Positions 20,822-28,414 of a stretch of 64,000 nucleotides of DNA are shown here, piece after piece. Position 1 is the stretch's first letter; each line of letters begins with the position of its first letter. This DNA comes from Brachybacterium sp. SGAir0954 (GTDB lineage Bacteria > Actinomycetota > Actinomycetes > Actinomycetales > Dermabacteraceae). The position numbers and the translations under genes were made by a program. The notes below the pieces were generated by a model. That model ran no database searches and was not told the DNA's origin. It saw nothing but the letters and a program-made list of their open reading frames with translations. The stretch covers positions 2,666,001 to 2,730,000 of the forward strand of contig NZ_CP027295.1 of the NCBI RefSeq assembly GCF_005490785.1, written 5' to 3'.

Positions 20822-21621
20822 CGGGTCCCCTCGTCGCCCGGCAGCGGGCGGCGCCCCCAGCGGTCGATCCGGCGCAGCGGCGCCGTGCGATCGATGACCG
20901 CGCTGAAGCTGACCTTCTCGCTCGCCGCGGTGAGCGCGACGATGCCGGCGAGCAGGGCCACGCGCGCAGGCGCGGGCAGACGGCGGGCGGCGGCGGCCCC
21001 TGTGGCGGCGCCGAGGGCGTTGGCACCGGCGTCGCCGAGCATGCCGCGCTCCCCCAGGTCCGCCGGCAGCGCGGCGAGCCCCGGCAGGAGCGCGGCGAGG
21101 GCCAGCGCGGCACCGCTGCGCTCACGAGCCTCCCGCTCCGCGCCGGCGCGAGCGGGCACGGCCGCCAGCAGCGCGGCGGCGGGGAGCACCACCTTGAGCG
21201 CCCGCCCCGGGCGGAGGTCGAGCAGGTTGACGAGGTTCGCGGATCCCGCGGCGAGGCCCGCGTCGACGATCAGCCCCACCGGCCGCCGGGGCCCCGGTGC
21301 GAGCAGCACCCCGATGCCGGCGACCACGGGGATGCCGATCGCCTTCGCGGCGCCCGTGGTGAGGCGCCCGCGGCGCAGCGCCCCGAGATGGCCGCGCAGG
21401 CCCTTCTCGACGGGCAGCCCGGCGCGGCGACGTCGCGGCTCGATGAGGTCGTCGGCGAGGCCGAGCGCCCCGATGGCGCCGATCACGAGGGCGTCCGCGC
21501 GCCCGGCGCGGAGGGAGAGCAGGGTCGTCGCGCCGACGACGGCCGCGCCCTCGGCGAGGGTCACGGTGCGGCCCGCGTAGTTCGTGCGCTCGAGCTCCGC
21601 GCGGAGCGATCCCCCGGTCAT
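20818..21621 (-). CDS. MraY/WecA-like polyprenyl-phosphate sugar-phosphate transferase homologue
   Basis: 267 residues, several hydrophobic helices. It keeps motifs of the polyprenyl-P N-acetylhexosamine-1-P transferase family: a DD pair in GLADDLIEP, the NLVNLLDLRPG loop (N-x-x-N-x-x-D) and GMLGDAGANALG. It is shorter than true MraY (~360 residues), so fewer membrane helices and perhaps a divergent or reduced activity. Translationally coupled to murJ (ATGA) and to the mctB-like gene. Function is inferred; the substrate is unknown. Confidence 0.65.
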   Translation of the reverse strand: MTGGSLRAELERTNYAGRTVTLAEGAAVVGATTLLSLRAGRADALVIGAIGALGLADDLIEPRRRRAGLPVEKGLRGHLGALRRGRLTTGAAKAIGIPVVAGIGVLLAPGPRRPVGLIVDAGLAAGSANLVNLLDLRPGRALKVVLPAAALLAAVPARAGAEREARERSGAALALAALLPGLAALPADLGERGMLGDAGANALGAATGAAAARRLPAPARVALLAGIVALTAASEKVSFSAVIDRTAPLRRIDRWGRRPLPGDEGTR

Positions 21622-22658
21622 CCCTCTCCCCCGCCGTCGGAGGCGCCGCCGCCCGTGCCGAGCCCCTGCGTCTCCGGGAGCTGCGGGAGGCGGGCGTCCG
21701 CGTCGGTCGTGGTGCCGTAGGCGCCGGATCCGCCGCGGGTCTGCTCGACGAGCGCGAGGACGGCGAGGACCGGGCCGTCGGCCTCCTGGAGCCGGTCGGT
21801 CGTCGAGAGCGTCGTGAAGCGGGAGTCGCCGCGCACGGTGCGGAGGATGCCGGTGGAGGCGTCGTTCGCGGGGGTGACGGCGGCGACGACGGCCGGGACA
21901 TCGTCCTCGACCAGCCGGGCGAGCAGGGCCGACTGCGCGGCGAGCTGCCCCTGGGCGCGCTCGGTCGCGGTGGCCTCGTCGTCCGCCTCGACGGTGAACT
22001 CGGCCGGGTCCGCGCTCGCGTAGACGACGGCGTCGACCGTGCCGGGGACGCCGTCGGCGAGGGTCACGAGCTGGTGGTCCTGGAGCACCTTCCAGAGCTG
22101 CTCGCGCTGCGTGTCGGTGAGCCCTGCGGGGTCGTCGGCGGAGAGCAGGGTGACCACGAGGGTCGCGAGCTGCTCCGAGGAGGTCGGTGCGGTGGCGTCG
22201 TCCGCCCCCTGGCTGATCATCGCCCCGGGGGCGATCTCCTCGACCTCCGCGACGGCCTCGTCCCGGGCGTCGCCCTCGGCGGGGTCCCAGAGCGTCGCGC
22301 CGAGGGCGACCGGGGAGGTGGTCCCGGCGCCCGCGTCCTCGAGCAGCGTGCCGAGCGCCGAGACGGAGCTGCGGGTGGAGTCGTCGTCGGTGATGACGGC
22401 GACGTCCTGGCCGGCGAGGGCACCGGAGACGATCTGGGGTCCCACGCCGCTGATGAAGGAGGAGAGCTGGTCGTTGCTCGCCTCGAGCTCGTCGACCTGG
22501 CCGCGCAGGGTGTCCTGCTCGGTGCGGAGCTGCTCGACCTGCCCGGAGAGCTGGTCCCCGAGGGTGTCGCGCAGCGGTCCCGCTCCCAGCACGATCCCCA
22601 CCGCGAGGGCGAGGAACACGGAGATCAGCGAGACGAGGTGATAACGGAAGTCGATCAC
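21618..22658 (-). CDS. MctB-like copper transporter / channel family protein
   Basis: 346 residues. One N-terminal transmembrane helix (about residues 8-28) is followed by a coiled coil (about 30-75) and a globular extracytoplasmic domain ending in a Gly/Ser-rich tail. The opening MIDFRYHLVSLISVFLAL pattern is typical of the family (mycobacterial Rv1698/MctB, linked to copper resistance or an outer-membrane role, recalled). GTG start with an upstream GGAGGG site. Sits between steA and the MraY-like gene. The copper function is not proven outside mycobacteria. Confidence 0.85.
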   Translation of the reverse strand: MIDFRYHLVSLISVFLALAVGIVLGAGPLRDTLGDQLSGQVEQLRTEQDTLRGQVDELEASNDQLSSFISGVGPQIVSGALAGQDVAVITDDDSTRSSVSALGTLLEDAGAGTTSPVALGATLWDPAEGDARDEAVAEVEEIAPGAMISQGADDATAPTSSEQLATLVVTLLSADDPAGLTDTQREQLWKVLQDHQLVTLADGVPGTVDAVVYASADPAEFTVEADDEATATERAQGQLAAQSALLARLVEDDVPAVVAAVTPANDASTGILRTVRGDSRFTTLSTTDRLQEADGPVLAVLALVEQTRGGSGAYGTTTDADARLPQLPETQGLGTGGGASDGGGEG

Positions 22659-22673
22659 GGGACCGGTTCCCTC

Positions 22674-23843
22674 CTACGGCCCGGCGGGCCGGGGCTCGAA
22701 CAGCAGGGTGAAGGCGGACAGCAGACCGTCCAGGCGGGCGCCGACGATCTGGAACAGCGCCTGGCCGCCCTCGGTGGACCAGAGGGCGGCGCCCAGGGCG
22801 ACGAGGCCCGCGAGGGCGAGCAGCACGAGCTGCAGGGTGGAGATGCGCTGGCGGTACAGCCGGGAGACGCCCTTCGCATCGACCAGCTTGGACCCGATCC
22901 GCAGCCGCGTGAGGAAGGTGGAGCTCATCCCGGCGCGTCCCTTGTCCAGGAACTCCTCGAGGGTGCCGTGGGTGCCGACGGCGACGATCACGCTCGCGCC
23001 CTTCTCGTCGGCCATGAGCATGGCGATGTCCTCGCTCGTGCCGGAGGCGGCGAACACGACCGCGCGGTCCTCGAGGCCGAGCTCGCCCAGCCGCTCGAGG
23101 CCGGGAGCGCGGCCGTCGCGGTAGGCGTGGACGACGAGCTCCGCCCCGGAGCGCAGGGCCCGATCGGAGACGGAGTCCATGTCGCCGATGATCATGTCGG
23201 GGCGCAGGCCGCTGTCGAGGACCGCGTCCGCACCGCCGTCGACGCCGATGAGCACGGGCCGGTTCTCGCGGATGAATGGCCGGAGGGTCGCGAGGTCCTC
23301 CTTGTAGTGGTAGCCGCGCACGACGATCAGCACCGAGCGGCCGTGCAGGGGGGTGCGCACGTCCGGGGCGCCCACGCCGTCCAGCAGCAGGTCCCGCTCA
23401 CGGAGCATGTACTCCATCGTGTTCTCCGCGAACAGCTCGAGCTGCTCGGAGAGCCCCTCGCGGGCCGCCTCCTGGGCGGCGGCGACGGTCGCCTCGTCCT
23501 GGGCCTCGCCGCGGAGGACCACCTCGCCGTCCCGGTGCACGGCGCCGTTCTCGATCGTGATCGCGTCGCCGTCCCGGAGGGTCTCGAAGAGGGCGGGGCC
23601 GACGGCGTCGACGAGCACGATGCCCGCCTCGACGAGGATCCGGGGGCCGGCGTTGGGGTAACGCCCCGAGGTGGAGGCCGCGGCGTTGATCACCGCGGCG
23701 GGACGACGCTCGACGAGGGCCTCCGCGGCGACGCGGTCGATGTCCTCGTGGTCGATGACGGCGATGTCGCCGGCCTCGAGTCGCTGTGTGAGGTCCTTCG
23801 TGCGGCGGCCGAGCCGCGCCGTGCCCGAGACGGCGGGGCTCAT
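22674..23843 (-). CDS. steA: SteA-like cytokinetic ring protein
   Basis: 389 residues. A thiamine-pyrophosphokinase-like core (about 175-310) holds VLIGVDGGADAVLDSG and MIIGDMDSVSD, and one transmembrane helix lies near residues 336-357. In Corynebacterium SteA is a division-ring protein acting with SteB to control daughter-cell separation (recalled); the MctB-like neighbour occupies the position of SteB. Overlaps the recN stop region by 4 nt (ATGA). TAG stop, then 15 nt to the next gene. Confidence 0.88.
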   Translation of the reverse strand: MSPAVSGTARLGRRTKDLTQRLEAGDIAVIDHEDIDRVAAEALVERRPAAVINAAASTSGRYPNAGPRILVEAGIVLVDAVGPALFETLRDGDAITIENGAVHRDGEVVLRGEAQDEATVAAAQEAAREGLSEQLELFAENTMEYMLRERDLLLDGVGAPDVRTPLHGRSVLIVVRGYHYKEDLATLRPFIRENRPVLIGVDGGADAVLDSGLRPDMIIGDMDSVSDRALRSGAELVVHAYRDGRAPGLERLGELGLEDRAVVFAASGTSEDIAMLMADEKGASVIVAVGTHGTLEEFLDKGRAGMSSTFLTRLRIGSKLVDAKGVSRLYRQRISTLQLVLLALAGLVALGAALWSTEGGQALFQIVGARLDGLLSAFTLLFEPRPAGP

Positions 23844-25555
23844 CGGGCTCCCGCCCGGGCGTCGTCGAGGAGCTCCTCGGCGTGGGCGAGCGCGAGGTCG
23901 GAGTGGTCGTCGCCCGCGAGCATGCGGGCGAGCTCACGGATCCGCTCGCCGCGGTCGAGGACCTCGACGGTCGAGCTCGTGGCGCCCTCCGCGGAGGACT
24001 TCACGATCTGCAGGTGGGTGCTCGCATGCGCCGCGACCTGCGGGAGATGGGTGACGACGATGACCTGGGCGTGACGGGCGAGCTGCTGGAGGCGCTGGCC
24101 GACGGCGAGCGCGGCCCGGCCGCCGATCCCGGCATCGATCTCGTCGAAGACGAAGACGGGGGCGGCCGTGCGGTCCTCGCGCGAGGAGGCGAGCGCCACC
24201 TCGAGAGCGAGCATGACGCGGGAGAGCTCACCGCCGGAGGCCGCGGTGCCCACGGGGCGGGGCGTCGCGCCGGGGTGCGGGGCGAGCAGGATCGCGACGG
24301 CATCGCGGCCGTGGGAGCGGTGGGCCTGCTCCGTGACCTCGACCGTGAGGGCGGCGTCCGGCATCTCGAGGAGCCGCAGCTCCTCCTGGACGGCGGCGGA
24401 GAGCTCCGCCGCGGCGGCCGTGCGCGCCGCGGTCAGCTCGGTCGCGGCGTCGTCGAGCTCGCTCTCGAGCCGGGTGAGGCGTTCGGAGAGCGAGGCGCGC
24501 TCGGCCTCGGCCCCCTCGAAGCGGTCGAGGTCCACGGCGGCGGTGCGGGACGTCTCCAGCAGCGCGGTGACGTCCTCGGCGGGGCCGTCGGGGCCAGGCA
24601 GGAGGACGCCGAGATCCCGCACGAGGGCGGTGAGCTCGGCGAGCCGCTCGTTCGCGGCGTCGACCCGCCCGGGGGATGCGTCGATCCCCTCCGCGTACAG
24701 GGACAGCTCCGAGGCGAGGTCGGAGATCTCGATGCGGAGCGCGTCGAGGCGCTCGAGCATCGGCTCGAGCGTCCGATCGGTGCGGGCCGCGCGGCCCACG
24801 GCCTCCGCGGCGATGTCGACGAGGGCGCCGGCCGAGGGGCCGTCGTCGCCGACGAGGGCGTCGGCGGCGGTCACGCCTGCCCCGCGCAGCTCCTCGGCGC
24901 TCCCGAGCCGCTCGAGCTCGGCGCGCAGCTCGTCGTCCTCCCCCGGCTGCGGGTCGGTCGCCTCGATGCGCTCGAGGGCCTCCTGGAGCCGAGCGCCGCG
25001 GCGCTCGCGGTCGGCGAGCAGCTCGTCGAGCTCGGTGAGGCGGGCGCGGGCGGCGGAGCGCTCGCCCCAGGCGGCGCGGTGGCGCTCGAGCAGCGGCCCG
25101 AGCGCGCCGGACGCGAAGCGGTCCAGCGCCTCGCGCTGCGCATCGGGGTCGCGGAGACGCTGCTGGTCGGACTGGCCGTGGACGGTCACGGCGCTGCCCA
25201 CGAGATCGGCGAGGGTGCCGATGGGAACGGGGACCCCGCCGAGCTGCGCGCGGGAGCGGCCGTCACGGGTCACGCGGCGCACCACGAGCACCTCGCCGTC
25301 CTCGTCCTCGGCGCCGAGGTCGTCGAGCGCCGCGGCGAGACGCTCGTGGCCGGCGAGGGCGAGGGTGCCGTCGACGGTCGAGGCGACCTCGGTGCGGCCG
25401 CGGTCGAGCCGGGCGCCGAGCAGCATGGTGAGACCGGTGACGATCATCGTCTTGCCGGCGCCGGTCTCACCGGTCAGGGCGGTGAAGCCGGGTCCGAACT
25501 CGAGGGTGGCGTCGTCGATCACGCCGATGTGGCGGATGCGGAGGGTGGACAGCAC
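23840..25555 (-). CDS. recN: DNA repair protein RecN
   Basis: SMC-like ATPase for double-strand-break repair; 571 residues, normal. Walker A GETGAGKTMIV near residue 30, a long central coiled coil (about 160-370), and the signature TAASGGELSRVMLALE with Walker B VFVFDEIDAGIGG and the VTHLPQVAAHA segment at the C-terminal ATPase half. GTG start 14 nt after nadK. Part of the conserved tlyA-nadK-recN-steA order of Actinobacteria. Confidence 0.97.
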   Translation of the reverse strand: MLSTLRIRHIGVIDDATLEFGPGFTALTGETGAGKTMIVTGLTMLLGARLDRGRTEVASTVDGTLALAGHERLAAALDDLGAEDEDGEVLVVRRVTRDGRSRAQLGGVPVPIGTLADLVGSAVTVHGQSDQQRLRDPDAQREALDRFASGALGPLLERHRAAWGERSAARARLTELDELLADRERRGARLQEALERIEATDPQPGEDDELRAELERLGSAEELRGAGVTAADALVGDDGPSAGALVDIAAEAVGRAARTDRTLEPMLERLDALRIEISDLASELSLYAEGIDASPGRVDAANERLAELTALVRDLGVLLPGPDGPAEDVTALLETSRTAAVDLDRFEGAEAERASLSERLTRLESELDDAATELTAARTAAAAELSAAVQEELRLLEMPDAALTVEVTEQAHRSHGRDAVAILLAPHPGATPRPVGTAASGGELSRVMLALEVALASSREDRTAAPVFVFDEIDAGIGGRAALAVGQRLQQLARHAQVIVVTHLPQVAAHASTHLQIVKSSAEGATSSTVEVLDRGERIRELARMLAGDDHSDLALAHAEELLDDARAGAR

Positions 25556-25569
25556 GCGGCGACCCCGGG

Positions 25570-26514
25570 TCAGACCTGCCGGCCCACGCGGCCGCGCCAG
25601 CCCACGACGGGGAGCTGGAACTTCTCCACGAGGCGGTCGGCGAAGGGGGTGTTCTTCAGGCGCACCAGTCGCACGGAGCGTGGGGAGAGTCGGCCCTCGA
25701 TGCGCGTCCCCGCATGGATGTCGACCACGCGGCGGCCGTCGAGGGTGAGCACGCCGTCGTCACGGTTGTCGATCGTCATCTCGATCGCGGCCTCGGAGGA
25801 GCGGCCCAGCACGAGCGGGCGCGCGAACAGGGCGTGGGCGGCGAGCGGGACGAGCAGGAAGGCGTCCACCTCGGGCCAGACGATCGGTCCGCCGGCGCTG
25901 AAGCCGTAGGCGGTGGAGCCGGTGGGGCTGGACAGGAGCACGCCGTCACAGCCGAAGGAGGAGACGGGGCGGCCGTCGATCTCGATGACCACGTAGATCA
26001 TCTTCTGGCGGTCCGCCTTCTCGAGGCTCGCGTCGTTCAGCGCCCAGTCGGTGTGCAGGACGTGGTCGGCGGAGTCGCGCACGACGATGTCGAGCGTCGC
26101 GCGCTCCTCGATCTCGTAATCGACGTCCAGGAGCCGTCGCACGGTCGTGGAGAGCTCGGCGACCTCGCTCTCGGCGAGGAAGCCGACGTGCCCGAGGTTC
26201 ACGCCGTGCACGGGGACCCCCGCCGCGCGGACCACCTCGAGGGCGCGCAGGATGGTCCCGTCGCCGCCGAGGACGATCCCGAGCTCGACCATGTCCGCCG
26301 CGGAGACGGCGTCGACGACGTCGACCTCCTCGGAGTCGAGGATGTCGAGCAGGGTCGGCGGCAGCGCGCTCGCGGGCGCGGAGCGGATCTCGTCGTACTG
26401 CTCGTCGATGATCACGGCGCGGACCCCGCGGTTGCCGAGCTCGGCGAGGACGGTGAGCATCGCGGTGAGCGCGGAGGCGCGCCCGGAGTGCACGTAGAGG
26501 AGGAACCGTCTCAT
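25570..26514 (-). CDS. nadK: NAD kinase
   Basis: Phosphorylates NAD to NADP, using ATP or polyphosphate; 314 residues, cytosolic. The GGDGTILRA motif, NLGHVGFLAE, and the SSPTGSTAYGFSAGGPIVWP segment are diagnostic. ATG overlaps the tlyA stop by 4 nt. Exopolyphosphatase lies elsewhere in the window but is not co-transcribed. Confidence 0.97.
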   Translation of the reverse strand: MRRFLLYVHSGRASALTAMLTVLAELGNRGVRAVIIDEQYDEIRSAPASALPPTLLDILDSEEVDVVDAVSAADMVELGIVLGGDGTILRALEVVRAAGVPVHGVNLGHVGFLAESEVAELSTTVRRLLDVDYEIEERATLDIVVRDSADHVLHTDWALNDASLEKADRQKMIYVVIEIDGRPVSSFGCDGVLLSSPTGSTAYGFSAGGPIVWPEVDAFLLVPLAAHALFARPLVLGRSSEAAIEMTIDNRDDGVLTLDGRRVVDIHAGTRIEGRLSPRSVRLVRLKNTPFADRLVEKFQLPVVGWRGRVGRQV

Positions 26515-27395
26515 GCTCGTGGGTCCTCCTGGATGTGCTGCGGGGGCTGATGGCCGGCCGGGCGCCGGGGACCACGGCTCCTCGCGGAGCGGTCCTCGCC
26601 GTGCACGGCGTCCCCGATCATGTCATAGGCCTCGGCGTCGAGCCCGCAGGTCGCGCCGGTGCGGCGCAGGTGCAGGAAGTACTCACGGTTGCCGTCCTGC
26701 CCGGGGAGGGCGCTCGTGCGGGCAGCGAGCGGTCGCAGCCCTGTGAGCGCGGCCTCACGGGCCACACCGAGCACGGCCTGCTCGCGCGCGGCGGGGTCGC
26801 TGACCACGCCCGTGCGCGGGAGCGCCTCCCGCCCCACCTCGAACTGCGGCTTGACCATGAGCAGCAGGTCCCCTCCCTCGCGGACCGCCCCGGCGAGGGC
26901 GGCGACGACGGTGCGCAGGGAGATGAAGGATAGATCGGCGACCACGAGGTCGACCTCCCCGCCGATCAGCCCGGGGGTGAGGTCGCGGACGCTCGTCCCG
27001 TCCATGACGATCACGCGGTCGTCCGCGCGGACGTGGTCGGCGAGCTGGTCGTGGCCGATGTCCACGGCGACCACGGTCGCGGCCCCGCGTCGCAGCAGCA
27101 CGTCGCTGAAGCCGCCCGTGGAGGCCCCGGCGTCGAGGCAGCGCAGACCAGCAGGGTCCACTCCGGACTGCTCGAGCGCATGGAGCAGCTTGTGGGCGGC
27201 GCGGGAGGCGTACTCGACGCCGTCGGGCACGTCGACGACGGCCAGCTCGGCACCGGAGGGGACTTGCTGGGAGACCTTGGTCGCCGGCGTCCCGCCGATC
27301 CGCGCGCGCCCCTCCTCGACGATGCGCCGGGCGTGGGTGCGGGAGCGGGCGAGGCCGGCCGCGAGGAGCGCCCGGTCCAGCCGCTCCCCGCTCAC
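26511..27395 (-). CDS. tlyA: TlyA-type 16S/23S rRNA 2'-O-methyltransferase
   Basis: 294 residues. An N-terminal S4 RNA-binding domain (about 1-60, RLDRALLAAGLARSRTHARR) precedes a Rossmann methyltransferase domain with CLDAGASTGGFSDVLLRRGA and VADLSFISLR. In mycobacteria TlyA makes Cm1409 in 16S and Cm1920 in 23S rRNA and its loss gives capreomycin resistance (recalled). A basic, disordered C-terminal ~25-residue tail is extra. GTG start overlapping the HAD gene stop (GTGA). Confidence 0.95.
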   Translation of the reverse strand: MSGERLDRALLAAGLARSRTHARRIVEEGRARIGGTPATKVSQQVPSGAELAVVDVPDGVEYASRAAHKLLHALEQSGVDPAGLRCLDAGASTGGFSDVLLRRGAATVVAVDIGHDQLADHVRADDRVIVMDGTSVRDLTPGLIGGEVDLVVADLSFISLRTVVAALAGAVREGGDLLLMVKPQFEVGREALPRTGVVSDPAAREQAVLGVAREAALTGLRPLAARTSALPGQDGNREYFLHLRRTGATCGLDAEAYDMIGDAVHGEDRSARSRGPRRPAGHQPPQHIQEDPRA

Positions 27396-28414
27396 CGCGG
27401 GATCGGGCCGAGGACGGTCCCCCGCGCATCCAGGAGGCGGCCCGTCCAGGCGCGGTCGGCGGAGTGCACGGCGAGCAGGGCGAGCACGGCCCGCTGCTGG
27501 CGGTCGTCGGCGATGTCGCCGTGGTCCAGGCGGATGTCCCCCTGATCCGTCCAGGTCGCGCCGACGGCGCCGCAGCGCGCGTGGTCGCCCTCGACGACGG
27601 GCAGGGCGAACGGGGCGCCGAGGCGCTCGAGGTCCGGCAGCACGTGGGAGGGCCGACGCACCGGATCGGCGCGCAGGGCGTCCTCGAGGCCGTCGACGCC
27701 GGTGAGCACGAGCAGCGCGTCGATGCCGGCCCGGTTCGCGCCCTCGATGTCGGTGTCCAGGCGGTCACCGATCACGAGCGGCCGACGCGCGCCGACCTGC
27801 TGCGCGGCGACGGTGAACATGCCCGGCTCGGGTTTGCCGGCGACGAGCGGCTCCGCCCCGGTCGCATGGCAGAGCGCCGCGACGAGAGAGCCGTTGCCGG
27901 GGGCGAGGCCGCGCTCGGTGGGGAGCGTCGCGTCGACGTTGGTGGCCATCCAGACGGCCCCGCGGCGGATCGCGTAGGCACCCTCGGCGAGGCGGGACCA
28001 GCCGAGGTCCGGGCTCCAGCCCTGGATCACGGCGGCGACGTCCTCACGGTCCTCCTCCACGGGGACCATGCCCGCGGCCTCGACCTCGGCCGCGAGGCTC
28101 GGCCCGCCGACGACCAGGACCGTCGCGCCGGCGGGGACACGATCGGCGAGCAGCCGCGCTGCCACCTGGGGGGAGGTCACGAACTCCTCGGCCCTGGCGG
28201 GAATGCCGACCACGCCGAGGTGGTCGGCGGCCTGCTGGGGGGTGCGGGAGGCGTTGTTCGTCGCGAAGACAACGGGGTGTCCCGCGGCGCGCACGGCCTC
28301 GACGGCGTCCCCGCCGTGGGGGATCTGGCGGGCACCGTGCATCAAGGTGCCGTCGAGGTCGAAGAGGAAGGCGTCGTACTGCTCGAGCAGGGAGAGGTCC
28401 GGCCTGCGGATCAC
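27392..28414 (-). CDS. HAD-IIA phosphatase (glycerol-3-phosphate phosphatase type)
   Basis: 340 residues. HAD motif I FLFDLDGTL near residue 17, motif II-type VFATNNASRT, and the C-terminal VIGDRLDTDIEGANRAG (motif IV). The last ~80 residues beyond the HAD core match the position of the small extra domain known from Rv1692 of M. tuberculosis, a glycerol-3-phosphate phosphatase (recalled). Substrate assignment rests on that synteny. GTG start overlaps the TPR gene stop (GTGA). Confidence 0.85.
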   Translation of the reverse strand: MIRRPDLSLLEQYDAFLFDLDGTLMHGARQIPHGGDAVEAVRAAGHPVVFATNNASRTPQQAADHLGVVGIPARAEEFVTSPQVAARLLADRVPAGATVLVVGGPSLAAEVEAAGMVPVEEDREDVAAVIQGWSPDLGWSRLAEGAYAIRRGAVWMATNVDATLPTERGLAPGNGSLVAALCHATGAEPLVAGKPEPGMFTVAAQQVGARRPLVIGDRLDTDIEGANRAGIDALLVLTGVDGLEDALRADPVRRPSHVLPDLERLGAPFALPVVEGDHARCGAVGATWTDQGDIRLDHGDIADDRQQRAVLALLAVHSADRAWTGRLLDARGTVLGPIPR

